From positions 571,333 to 635,332 of the forward strand of contig NZ_JAHKNI010000001.1 in the NCBI RefSeq assembly GCF_018860155.1: DNA of 64,000 bases. The letters run 5' to 3'. The number at the start of each line of letters is the position of its first letter. Positions within the stretch are counted from its first letter, which is position 1. The notes under the pieces were generated by a model. That model was not told the origin of the DNA, ran no database searches, and was given only the letters and a program-made list of their open reading frames with translations. Of the stretch, positions 18,456 to 25,932 are shown in pieces. The position numbers and the translations under genes are program-made. Origin of the DNA: Nocardia albiluteola (GTDB taxonomy: Bacteria > Actinomycetota > Actinomycetes > Mycobacteriales > Mycobacteriaceae).

Positions 18456-19163
18456 TCAGTTCTGGCTGTGGGTGAGCGAGTTGTACATCTGCATCACGCT
18501 GACGACCGCGACCGGTCCGCCGACCGCGATGGTGCCGATGGCGGTGCCGAGCCCAGCGCCGATGCCCGCGCCGGCGATACAGCCGCCCGGCGCGCCGATC
18601 AGGAACGCGGGCGGCATCAGCGTGGTGCCGACGACCGCACCGGCCACGCAACCGCCGGCCAGGCCGATCGCCGCGCCGAGCATGCCGCCGATCGCGGTGG
18701 CCAGGCCAACCTGGTTGGCGGCCACGCCGAGCGCGTCGTTGAAGTCGTCCTGCGAGAAGATCGGCTTCAGCGTCACCGGGGCCGCGGGCACGGCCTTGGC
18801 CGGATCGGTGCTCGGGGTGAGGGTGATGGTGCGCCCGCCGGCGTCGACCTGGGCCGCGATCGGCCAGTCCTTCTTGTCCAGCTGGTAGGTCAGCGGCATC
18901 CCGTAGGCCAGCTTGCCGTTGGCGTCGAGGATCTCGAACTGGGTGCCGCGCACGTTGATCCGGCCCGCGTCGGTCCGCAGCACCACGGAGTGGTCGACCA
19001 CGTTGGCGGTGTAGTGGATGCCCGGCGCCACATCGGTGCTGACGGTCGCACCTGGGCGGTTCGCGGGTGCGGCGGGAGCGTCGGCGTAGGCGGTCCCGCC
19101 GGCAACGGTGAGCGCGGCGATGGCCAGCAGCGCGGTCGACGCGACGGCGTTCAAGGTCTTCAT
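18456..19163 (-). CDS. Secreted protein with a C-terminal glycine-rich hydrophobic domain, paralogue of the gene at 54,783
   Basis: 235 residues from ATG 19163 (MKTLNAVAST); the frame opens at 19190. A signal peptide ends near AGGTAYA. Residues 30-120 form a polar domain, probably beta-rich, with HYTANVVDHSVVLRTDAG and LTYQLDKKDWPIAAQV. From about residue 150 come three glycine-rich hydrophobic segments with paired Cys (GGCVAGAVVG, GGCIAGAGIG), like glycine-zipper helices. The family is, I believe, the Nocardia DUF8020 group (number from memory). Possible roles are an envelope pore or membrane anchor; nothing is proven. It lies just downstream of the CopC/membrane pair in the same direction. 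Confidence 0.8.
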   Translation of the reverse strand: MKTLNAVASTALLAIAALTVAGGTAYADAPAAPANRPGATVSTDVAPGIHYTANVVDHSVVLRTDAGRINVRGTQFEILDANGKLAYGMPLTYQLDKKDWPIAAQVDAGGRTITLTPSTDPAKAVPAAPVTLKPIFSQDDFNDALGVAANQVGLATAIGGMLGAAIGLAGGCVAGAVVGTTLMPPAFLIGAPGGCIAGAGIGAGLGTAIGTIAVGGPVAVVSVMQMYNSLTHSQN

Positions 19164-19245
19164 CAGGGGTCGTTCCTTCCTCGCGAACACCGGTTCGCGA
19201 GACGAAAAGTATTGGGATCGAGGGGGATTGCCGCGTAGCGGGTTG

Positions 19246-19653
19246 TTACTGAGGGGCCAGCGTGAAGGTGCGAGTGCCCTCGATGCGGTGGCCGTCCTTC
19301 GAGGTGATGGTGAATGTGGTGGTGTACATCCCGGCCGGGCCCAGCGGCGCGAGATCGATGCTCAGCGTGCGGCCGTCCATGTGCACGTCACCGTGTGAGT
19401 AGACCTTGCCGTCCGGCCCGGTCACGACCAACTCGGGGTCGGCCACCTTCTCGTTGAACGTGATGGACACCTGCGGCGGGCCCGCCTGCACCACGGCCCG
19501 ATCGGCCGGCTCGGCATGGGTGACGTACGAATGCGCATCCGCAACACCCGCGCCCAACATCACGACCCCGGCCACGACCGCGGCCAGCAGGGTCGCAATC
19601 GACTGCAGCCAGCGAAGCCCACGCCCGGACCGAACGAATTTCCTGGTCGACAA
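19246..19653 (-). CDS. CopC-domain secreted protein
   Basis: 135 residues from TTG 19653, which has AAGGAA at good distance; the frame opens at 19731, where the extra 26 residues look non-signal-like. Signal peptide WLQSIATLLAAVVAGVVMLGAGVADA, then the mature CopC domain starting HSYVTHAEPADRAVV, so the new N-terminal His can be a copper ligand. The last strand region SKDGHRIEGTRTFTL carries the second typical His. About 100 mature residues is right for CopC. No CopD domain is fused. With the membrane protein at 19,908 it may form a copper or envelope-stress pair. Confidence 0.85.
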   Translation of the reverse strand: MSTRKFVRSGRGLRWLQSIATLLAAVVAGVVMLGAGVADAHSYVTHAEPADRAVVQAGPPQVSITFNEKVADPELVVTGPDGKVYSHGDVHMDGRTLSIDLAPLGPAGMYTTTFTITSKDGHRIEGTRTFTLAPQ

Positions 19654-19907
19654 AACAATTCCTTTCCACACGCCGGTGAATGAGCCGGCAGGCAGCGCGA
19701 ATCCACATTTAGTGCAGCGCGAATTCGACAATTGTCGAGAGCGTTTCGACTGCGGTTATTCAGGCCTTCGCCGACGCGATCGATCGCCGTGTCAGGTCGC
19801 GATCGTCACGCCGGGTGAGCGCCGAATCATTCCGCCACGAACAAGGATGTTCGAGCGGTGCAGGAGAGGCCGCGGATGCGCGTGCGAGGAGGGCTGATCC
19901 GATCGGA

Positions 19908-20471
19908 TCAGGAGAGCGCGAGCGCGGCCGACATCGCGGGTGGGCCGCGTGGAGAAATTGCGCTGAGCAGCGCCGAATTCGGTCTCCGGACGACAGCGCG
20001 AGGTATGCGGGCTAGTCGGTCGTCAGCCGGCGGGAGTGGCCCGAACTCGGCAAGCATGGTGCGAGCCACGCGTGAAACCGCAGCGTAGAAGCGCTCTACG
20101 GCGAAGATGAGCAGCGCGCACGCCAGAGTTGCGATGCCGTGCGCAGTCAGCATGAGCAACCCCCCGCGACCGGCGCCCTCGACCGTCGAATGCATGTCGT
20201 GTGCACCGGCCGTGGCCGTCAATGCGGCGTGTTCCACCAGTTGCCCGGCCGCGAGCAGGCCGAAAAGCGCGGCTCGGCCGCGTCCGGACGGTGAGCCGAC
20301 AGCGGCTCCGACCGCACCGCTGACCAATAACAGCAGAACCAATGCCGAGGAATGCGGCAGCATGCCTTCGAATCCGTGCGCGGCGATTGCCACCAGCCCA
20401 CAGAGAATTCCCGCCAGACTTCCGCGAATACGATCGCGCGATGTGTCACCGGCACGGGTGAGCAACATCAT
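19908..20471 (-). CDS. Integral membrane protein beside copC
   Basis: 187 residues from an ATG at 20471. Four hydrophobic segments: ILCGLVAIAAHGFEG, ALVLLLLVSGAVGAAVG, ALFGLLAAGQLVEHAALT and LLMLTAHGIATLACALLIFAVE. Several His in and near the helices (AHGFEG, VEHA, AHDMH, TAHGI) are unusual and could bind metal. Actinobacterial copC genes often have such a small membrane partner. No named family. The cytoplasmic tail is Arg/Pro-rich and looks unstructured. Same direction as copC with a 254-base gap to its chosen start, so they may have separate promoters. Confidence 0.75.
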   Translation of the reverse strand: MMLLTRAGDTSRDRIRGSLAGILCGLVAIAAHGFEGMLPHSSALVLLLLVSGAVGAAVGSPSGRGRAALFGLLAAGQLVEHAALTATAGAHDMHSTVEGAGRGGLLMLTAHGIATLACALLIFAVERFYAAVSRVARTMLAEFGPLPPADDRLARIPRAVVRRPNSALLSAISPRGPPAMSAALALS

Positions 20472-20880
20472 CGACGACTACCTTCGCGGAAAGCATGCCT
20501 AACTCGGACAAGGATCGCATCGACTATAACCGGCGTATCCGGCGATTCCGAAATCCGCGGCCGCGCTCAAAACGCCCCTTAACCGAATCTTCCCAACAGG
20601 AAGTATTTCGGCTCGTCCCGCACCCGCCGGCGAAGTTCGGTGCCAGGCGCCGTCATTTCAGCAAGACAACGGTCGCCCAGCAAGGCCGGCAAATCCTGAC
20701 TACGCCCATCGGCGCCCGCGGTGACCTGCAGGCCGCCGAGAAGTACGCCCGGGGCCGCGTCGATCGGGTATCGGTGCGGGCATGGCAGGGGTTTCGGGCA
20801 GCGCCATCCGCCGGAGCTGGGCCGGCGCGGATCGAGACGCCGGTGTGGCCGGTTCGTGCGAGAGCTGTTGCCCCCGGTGG
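20472..20880. other. Interval with no firm gene
   Basis: The leftward frame ending at 20,579 has a protein-like last 60 residues (from DAAPGVLLGGLQV to KYFLLGRFG) but no acceptable start. It may be a C-terminal gene fragment. Nothing else is visible. Confidence 0.4.
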
Positions 20881-21411
20881 TCAGCGCGGGTCGAACGGCT
20901 TCTGCGCCGGGCGACCGTGGCCGTCGGCGTTCACTGATTTGTAGCCGGGGTGGACGCCCGGGATCAGACCCTGGTCCGCGGCGATGCGGCCGAGCAGGGC
21001 GGTGAGCTGGGTGCGCTCGTCGGGGGACAGGGCGCGGCACAGCGCGTCCTCGTTGTCGCGGGCGGCGACGCTCAACTTGCCCAGCAGTTTTCGCCCCGCA
21101 GTGGTCAGGTGCAGGGCGTGCAGGCGGCGGTCGTCGGGGTTGCGGCGGCGTTCGATCAGGCCGCGCTCCTCGAGCTTGTCGGCGAAGGGGACGAAGCGGC
21201 TGGGCGGCATGCCGAGTTCGTCGGCGAGTTCGCGCTGGCTACGGCCCGGCTGCATGACCAGCAACCGGAGCAGCCCGGCCTGGGGCGGGGTGAGGTTCAG
21301 TTGCGCGATGCCGTCGGCGAAATGCGCCGCCGCATGGGCTCCCACCTGCGCCAGGAGGAAGCCGACTCCGCCGGGGGGCCGATGTCCGCCCGACTCTCGG
21401 TCCGTGTCCAT
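20881..21411 (-). CDS. MarR-family regulator, divergent from a membrane protein and SDR
   Basis: 176 residues. Winged helix at about residues 45-115: LNLTPPQAGLLRLLVMQPG, RSQRELADELGMPPSRFVPFADKLEERGLIERR, and the wing NPDDRRLHALHLT. The C-terminal 25 residues are polar and extend past the fold. It diverges from the membrane protein at 21,521, and an inverted repeat overlapping the -35 box of that gene is the likely operator. Ligand unknown. Confidence 0.9.
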   Translation of the reverse strand: MDTDRESGGHRPPGGVGFLLAQVGAHAAAHFADGIAQLNLTPPQAGLLRLLVMQPGRSQRELADELGMPPSRFVPFADKLEERGLIERRRNPDDRRLHALHLTTAGRKLLGKLSVAARDNEDALCRALSPDERTQLTALLGRIAADQGLIPGVHPGYKSVNADGHGRPAQKPFDPR

Positions 21412-21445
21412 GCAGACATAGTAGATGATCCAAAACGATGTCCGC

Positions 21446-21475
21446 TTGACAATCGTTACAGATTGTAATCATTAT
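21446..21475 (+). promoter_or_regulatory. Promoter with MarR-type inverted repeat
   Basis: TTGACA (21,446-21,451) and CATTAT (21,470-21,475) with an 18-base gap. ACAATC-N6-GATTGT (21,449-21,466) starts inside the -35 box, as expected of a repressor site. The AT-rich patch is conspicuous in this GC-rich stretch. Confidence 0.7.
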
Positions 21476-21520
21476 TTGAGGGTCACGATCAGCGCATCGC
21501 CTCCGAGAAGGACCGCCGTT

Positions 21521-22171
21521 ATGAGCGCACCCATCACCACCCGGACCACCAGGACCGCCCTGCCGGTCCTGGCCGCCACCCTCGCCTTCGCCGCCTTCAC
21601 GGTGGCCTACGTCGCGGTGAACTCCGGTGTCCCGCACCCGGATGCCACAGGTTCGGCCGTGCTCGCCTACAACACCGCCCACCGCACCCTGCTCGAGGTG
21701 GGCGCCATGCTGTTGCTGATCTCCGCCGCACCCCTCGCGGTGACGGCCACGCTGCTCTACCGCGCGGTGTCGGCGCGGATGCGCGGCGTGCCGCCGATCG
21801 CCATGGCCGGCGGCCTGCTCGCCTCCGGCGCGCTCGTCGTCAGCGCCCTGTTCAGCTGGGCGGGCGCCCGCCTGACCGGTACCGCGTCCCCGGACCTCGC
21901 GCGGGCCGTCGCCGATCTCGGATTCGTCTCCGGCGGCGCGGCCTACGCGGCCGGGGTCGGGCTGCTCGTGCTGGGCGTGGCCGTGCCCGCGCTGCTCGGC
22001 CGGCTGTTGCCGCGCGCGTTGGCGTGGTCCGGTCTGGTCATCGCCGCCGCCGGTGCGCTGTCCGCGCTGGGCCTGATCGTGCCCGCTCTGCAGTTCCTGT
22101 TCCCCATCGTCCGGTTCGGCGGCCTGCTGTGGCTGCTGATCACCGCAATCGTCCTGTACCGCCGCCGCTGA
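21521..22171 (+). CDS. Six-helix membrane protein
   Basis: 216 residues from ATG 21521 behind GAGAAGGA; the frame opens earlier, at 21425, within the promoter. Six hydrophobic segments are evenly spread, from LPVLAATLAFAAFTVAYVAV to IVRFGGLLWLLITAIVLYR. No conserved motif is recognised; the layout resembles small DUF4386-like membrane proteins of gram-positive bacteria (tentative). It precedes an SDR gene by 55 bases in the same direction and probably shares its promoter and MarR control. Confidence 0.75.
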   Translation: MSAPITTRTTRTALPVLAATLAFAAFTVAYVAVNSGVPHPDATGSAVLAYNTAHRTLLEVGAMLLLISAAPLAVTATLLYRAVSARMRGVPPIAMAGGLLASGALVVSALFSWAGARLTGTASPDLARAVADLGFVSGGAAYAAGVGLLVLGVAVPALLGRLLPRALAWSGLVIAAAGALSALGLIVPALQFLFPIVRFGGLLWLLITAIVLYRRR

Positions 22172-22226
22172 TCACCCAATCATCCTGTACTGCCGCTGAT
22201 TTCACCCTGTTCGAAAGGTAACTCCC

Positions 22227-22991
22227 ATGCTCAGCAACTACTCCGATCTGGCCGGGCGCACCGCCGTCATCACCGGCGGTTCCCGCGGCATCGGCGCGCA
22301 GACCGCCCGCATGCTCGCCACCCAGGGGGTGCGGGTCGGCGTCGTCGGACGGGACAAGGACGCCCTGAACGCGGTCGTCGCCGACATCACCGCGGCCGGC
22401 GGCACCGCCGTGGCAGCACCCGCCGACGTCACCTCCGCCGACGCGCTCGCCGAGGTGCGGGCGCTGGTCGAGCGCGAACTCGGTCCGGTCGACGTGCTCG
22501 GCGCATTCGCCGGGGGCCAGGGCTTTCCGGTGCCGTCGGCGGAGCTGACCGAGGCGCGCTGGCGGGAGGTGCTCGACTCCGATCTGACCTCGTCCTTCCT
22601 GACCGTCCGGGAATTCCTGCCGGGCATGGTCGAACGTGGTCGCGGCAGCATCATCACCATGGCCTCGTCCGCGGGCCGTCAGCCCAGCCAGGCCAATCTC
22701 GCCTACGGCGTCGCCAACGCCGGCCTGATCATGATGACCCGGCACCTGGCCACCGAATACGGTCCGCGCGGCGTGCGCGTGAATACCCTTGCGCCAACGT
22801 CGATCCGGACCGAGAAGGTGGAGGCGAACATGCCGGAGGCGGTACAGCAGCAGGTCGCGAACATGCATCCGCTGCGCCGCCTGGGCACCACGACGGATGT
22901 CGCCGAGGCCGTGCTGTTCCTGGCCTCGGACGCCTCCTCCTATCTCACCGGCCTGACCATCGACGTCGCGGGTGGGCGCATCACCAATTGA
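22227..22991 (+). CDS. SDR-family oxidoreductase with Asn in place of the catalytic Lys
   Basis: 254 residues, ATG 22227 behind GAAAGG. Classical SDR size: cofactor loop TGGSRGIG near residue 18, a VVGRDK segment, SAGR with the catalytic Ser region, then Tyr in AYGVANAG near residue 160. The YxxxK motif reads YGVAN, so the Lys that lowers the Tyr pKa is Asn. The C-terminal DVAGGRITN ends as in SDRs. It may be a weak or altered enzyme. Second gene of the MarR-controlled unit; a hairpin follows 23 bases after the stop. Confidence 0.88.
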   Translation: MLSNYSDLAGRTAVITGGSRGIGAQTARMLATQGVRVGVVGRDKDALNAVVADITAAGGTAVAAPADVTSADALAEVRALVERELGPVDVLGAFAGGQGFPVPSAELTEARWREVLDSDLTSSFLTVREFLPGMVERGRGSIITMASSAGRQPSQANLAYGVANAGLIMMTRHLATEYGPRGVRVNTLAPTSIRTEKVEANMPEAVQQQVANMHPLRRLGTTTDVAEAVLFLASDASSYLTGLTIDVAGGRITN

Positions 22992-23014
22992 CGCCGGTTC
23001 GAAGACAATCCCTT

Positions 23015-23040
23015 GGCCCGCACAGGAATTGGTGCGGGCC
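23015..23040 (+). terminator. Hairpin after the SDR gene
   Basis: 9-bp stem GGCCCGCAC/GTGCGGGCC with an 8-base loop, 23 bases after the SDR stop; no T run. The next leftward gene (TetR) ends at 23,153, so it may act in both directions. Confidence 0.65.
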
Positions 23041-23152
23041 CCGGCCGTGCTAACCCGAGTCGGATGGATCCCGGGCCTGTTCGGTGCCACCTCGCCACTG
23101 GCGGTGGACCCGGCGTGGGTGCGGGACTGGCCGAGGTGGCCTCGCGCGAATA

Positions 23153-23749
23153 TCACTGGTGTAGAAGTGATTTAGTCAGACTCGCGGCGGTGTCGCGGTC
23201 CAGCGGAGCGTGCCCGAGCAGGAAGCGGTACCAGAACAGCCCATAGAACTGGTCGACGATCAGGTCGATATCGGTATCGGCGCGCAGCTCGCCCCGCTCC
23301 AGCCCGCGGCGCAGCACATCGCGCACCACGGCTCGCCGGGAAGCTGTGTAGGTCCGCATCAGCTCGGCCAGGTGGCTGTCGTCCGCGGACTCCCGGACGA
23401 GCGTTCGCAATGCGGGTCCGGTGGGAACCTGTTGTGCCGCAGCGAAAGTCGACTCGATCAGGGCGAGCAGGTCGTCGTGCACGGAGCCGGTGTCCGGCTG
23501 GGGAACGTCCTGACGGGAGCGGTCGTGCAGCGCATCGAGCAGCACCGCGCCCTTGGACGGCCACCATCGATACATGGTCTGCTTGCCCACGCCGGCCGCG
23601 CGAGCGATGGCATCGATGGTGATGGGCGCGCCGTCGGATTCGGCCAGCAGGCGCAGCGCCGCATCGAGGATGGCCAAGCGGACCGCCTCGTTGCGGCGCC
23701 GGCCGGTGTGCGGGCGCGCGGAATCCGTTGGGGGTTCAGGCGATTGCAA
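23153..23749 (-). CDS. TetR-family repressor, divergent from an SDR
   Basis: 198 residues. HTH ITIDAIARAAGVGKQTMYRWWPSKG at about residues 43-66, almost identical to that of the TetR at 11,123; the C-terminal domain ends TAASLTKSLLHQ. It diverges from the SDR at 23,877, with one palindrome in the gap that has the same CGAGAC-N5-GTCTCG core as the two operators at 11,726-11,800. The two regulators may read each other's sites. Confidence 0.9.
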   Translation of the reverse strand: MQSPEPPTDSARPHTGRRRNEAVRLAILDAALRLLAESDGAPITIDAIARAAGVGKQTMYRWWPSKGAVLLDALHDRSRQDVPQPDTGSVHDDLLALIESTFAAAQQVPTGPALRTLVRESADDSHLAELMRTYTASRRAVVRDVLRRGLERGELRADTDIDLIVDQFYGLFWYRFLLGHAPLDRDTAASLTKSLLHQ

Positions 23750-23819
23750 ACGTCCACCCTTCCTGGTCCGGCGAGGTTCTTCGGCTTGACGGGAATGCCG
23801 GAGCCGATACTCTCGTTAT

Positions 23820-23836
23820 CGAGACTGTAAGTCTCG
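23820..23836. promoter_or_regulatory. TetR operator of the 23-kb pair
   Basis: 17-base inverted repeat CGAGAC-TGTAA-GTCTCG, 41 bases before the SDR start. Identical half-sites and spacing to the operators near 11.75 kb. Confidence 0.8.
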
Positions 23837-23876
23837 TCAAGAATACGACGGTATCCTCGAAGAAAGAAGGCCAGCA

Positions 23877-24617
23877 ATGACACAGCCCACGAATGTCCCG
23901 GTCGACCGCGTCGTGGTGATGGGTGGCAGCTCGGGCATCGGCGAAGCCACCGCCGCGCTGTTCGCCGCGGGCGGGGCGGAGGTCGTCGTCACCGGCCGCA
24001 GCCAGGACAAGCTGGACGCGGCGGTGGTCCGCATCGGCGGCAACACCACCGGCCACCGCATGGACGCGGCCAGCAAGGCGGACATCGAGGCCTTCTTCGC
24101 GCAGTCGGGCGCCATCGATCACCTGGTGATCGCAGTCAGCGGCGCGGCGGGCAGCGGTCCCTTCGCCGAACTCGACCTGGACGATCTGGCCGCCGGATTC
24201 GCCGCCAAGTTCTGGCCGCAGGTCCGGATCCTGCAGGCCGCGCTGCCGCACCTGACCGCGCACGGATCGGTCACCCTGATCACCGCGGGCTCCTCGCGCG
24301 CGGCCTTCCCCGGTACCGCGGGCCTGGCCGCGATCAACGGCGCCCTGGACGCGATGGTCCGCCCGCTGGCGGTGGAGCTGGCGCCGCTGCGCATCAATGC
24401 GGTCTCGCCGGGCGTCATCGATACCCCGTGGTGGGATCGGATTCCGGAGGATCAGCGGCGCACGCTCTTCGAGGGGATCGTCGCCACCACTCCGGCCGGC
24501 CGCGTCGGCCGCCCGGAAGACGTTGCGGCGGCGATCGTTTCGCTGGCGACCAACGGATTCATCACGGGTGTCGTGCTGGATGTGCAGGGCGGGGCGACCC
24601 TGGCCACCGGTCGCTGA
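23877..24617 (+). CDS. SDR-family protein lacking the YxxxK motif
   Basis: 246 residues, ATG 23877 behind AGAAGG. The cofactor loop MGGSSGIGEATA and a VVTGRSQDKLDAA segment are standard. The catalytic region reads SSRAAFPGTAGLAAINGALDAM, so where AYxxSKGAL is expected both the Tyr and the Lys are replaced (LAAIN). This subgroup is known among annotated SDRs, but its activity is unclear. The C-terminus GVVLDVQGGATLA is normal. Likely repressed by the divergent TetR. Confidence 0.87.
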   Translation: MTQPTNVPVDRVVVMGGSSGIGEATAALFAAGGAEVVVTGRSQDKLDAAVVRIGGNTTGHRMDAASKADIEAFFAQSGAIDHLVIAVSGAAGSGPFAELDLDDLAAGFAAKFWPQVRILQAALPHLTAHGSVTLITAGSSRAAFPGTAGLAAINGALDAMVRPLAVELAPLRINAVSPGVIDTPWWDRIPEDQRRTLFEGIVATTPAGRVGRPEDVAAAIVSLATNGFITGVVLDVQGGATLATGR

Positions 24618-24658
24618 GCCGTCGTCCCGAGGTCGGCGGCCCTTCGCTCCCGGTCCTA

Positions 24659-24718
24659 CTAGAACATGCTCGACCAGTACCAGATGCAGGCGAGCACGAA
24701 GACCACCACGGTTTCCAT
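24659..24718 (-). CDS. Candidate 19-residue membrane peptide
   Basis: ATG 24718 has a strong GGGAGG three bases upstream. The 19 codons give MET, a run of V/F/L/A/C/I, then aromatic-rich WYW and SSMF, ending in two consecutive TAG codons. That is one short hydrophobic helix. It lies in an otherwise empty 350-base gap, convergent with the SDR. Regulatory or structural small membrane proteins look like this, but chance cannot be excluded. Confidence 0.4.
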   Translation of the reverse strand: METVVVFVLACIWYWSSMF

Positions 24719-24977
24719 CGTCCTCCCGATCCAGTCGACGCCCGATCGTTCTCCCTCGAGGATACGGCGACACGCCGCCGACCAAGATCACAAGGCGGCA
24801 ACGGAACGGGATGGTGCTCCTGCGGCCCCCTCCAACCGCAGGAACATCCGTATTTGCGTTCGGTCGCGACCCGACCCCTCGTACAAGCCGCGACCGGCAC
24901 CCACTCCCGGCAGTGGCCTACCGGTTATGAGAATGCCGCCCGGGGCTTGCCACGGGCTTAAGGAGAACTTGCGGTGC
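24719..24977. other. Interval without a gene
   Basis: Upstream region of the 19-residue ORF and 3' flank of lutC. No reading frame or clear hairpin pair with a terminator signature is supported. Confidence 0.45.
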
Positions 24978-25637
24978 TTACGCGGAAATCTCGTCGGATT
25001 CGACGATCAGCACGACCAGTTGCCGCTGGCGATGGCGGCCCTGGCCGGGCGAGGCCGGGGCGTCCGAGGGTGCGGTCGGGCCGCCGCACCAGGTGATGGG
25101 CCGGCGGGAATCGAGCTTGTCGAGCACCTCGGGCAGCGAGGAGTCGATCTGCGCCGCGCGCACCACGCAGATGTGGCAGCTGGGGATCGCCTCGCGCCTG
25201 CCCTGGCCCGGCCCGCCGTCCAGCACAACGGCCCCGGCGTCGGCGACCGCGCCGGCGCAGGAGGTCACGATGGCGTCGGCGTCGCCCAGTTCCTCGGGCG
25301 AGAGCTGCGGGTGGTCGTCGAGGATCTGGTGATCCGGATTGGCGGACCACGTCTCGAGCCATTCGTCGGGCAAACCCTCCGGCGCCACAACGGATTTCGC
25401 GCGATGTTCGTAGAGCGCCCCGTATACCGCGGCCGGGATCTGCGCTTCGGCCAGCCGCCGCACCCGGGCGCCGTGATGCTCGAGACGCTCGACGAACTGT
25501 TCGATGATCGCGGTGCGATCGCGGGGGGACTCCTCGGTGGTGTGCCGCCGGTGGCCGTTGAGCGTGACGGTGCGATCGTCGTCGGGCAGTGCCTTGAGGC
25601 CGTCGCGCACGCGGCGCAGGAAATCCTCCCGCGACAT
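24978..25637 (-). CDS. LUD-domain protein, LutC/YkgG-like
   Basis: 219 residues from ATG 25637 with a run of G upstream. LutC works with LutA and LutB in L-lactate oxidation; neither is in this window. The fold is seen in MSREDFLRRVRDGL at the start, a mid DADAIVTSCAGAVADAGAVVLDGG block, and the diagnostic RRPITWCGGPTAPSD motif. Past this the usual DIE.x.xxVxGVHGP signature is replaced by PASPGQGRHRQRQLVVLIV, a degenerate form. It may act in an unrelated LUD role. It lies downstream of rho in the same direction after a 296-base gap. Confidence 0.82.
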   Translation of the reverse strand: MSREDFLRRVRDGLKALPDDDRTVTLNGHRRHTTEESPRDRTAIIEQFVERLEHHGARVRRLAEAQIPAAVYGALYEHRAKSVVAPEGLPDEWLETWSANPDHQILDDHPQLSPEELGDADAIVTSCAGAVADAGAVVLDGGPGQGRREAIPSCHICVVRAAQIDSSLPEVLDKLDSRRPITWCGGPTAPSDAPASPGQGRHRQRQLVVLIVESDEISA

Positions 25638-25932
25638 CAGCACCCCCCGGACGGAATCCCCGCCGGCGTCCGATGGTGCGCTGTGCTGCGGGTAGCGAGC
25701 GCCGTTCGCATGACAGGCGGCCCCCTTTCCGGAACGGCGTCGCAGCGACCCTGCGATACCGCGGAACGGGTGCGAGACGAGCTGTGCGTTGTGGTGCTCG
25801 GCGTCCGTCCGCCCGGACGGACGCCTGGTCTGATCTTGCAGACAGGCTACCTGGACGCGGGACCGATCTTGCTCGAGGTTCGGGCTACTCGGTTATTTCG
25901 GGCCGCAATTGGCCGGAATCCGCTGGTGGGTG
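25638..25932. other. Gap between rho and the LUD gene
   Basis: Contains the hairpin at 25,800-25,825 and presumably the LUD-gene promoter. No reading frame is supported. Confidence 0.45.
25800..25825 (-). terminator. Hairpin after rho
   Basis: 11-bp perfect stem GGCGTCCGTCC/GGACGGACGCC around GCCC, 108 bases past the rho stop in the direction of transcription. No T run follows. Confidence 0.5.
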
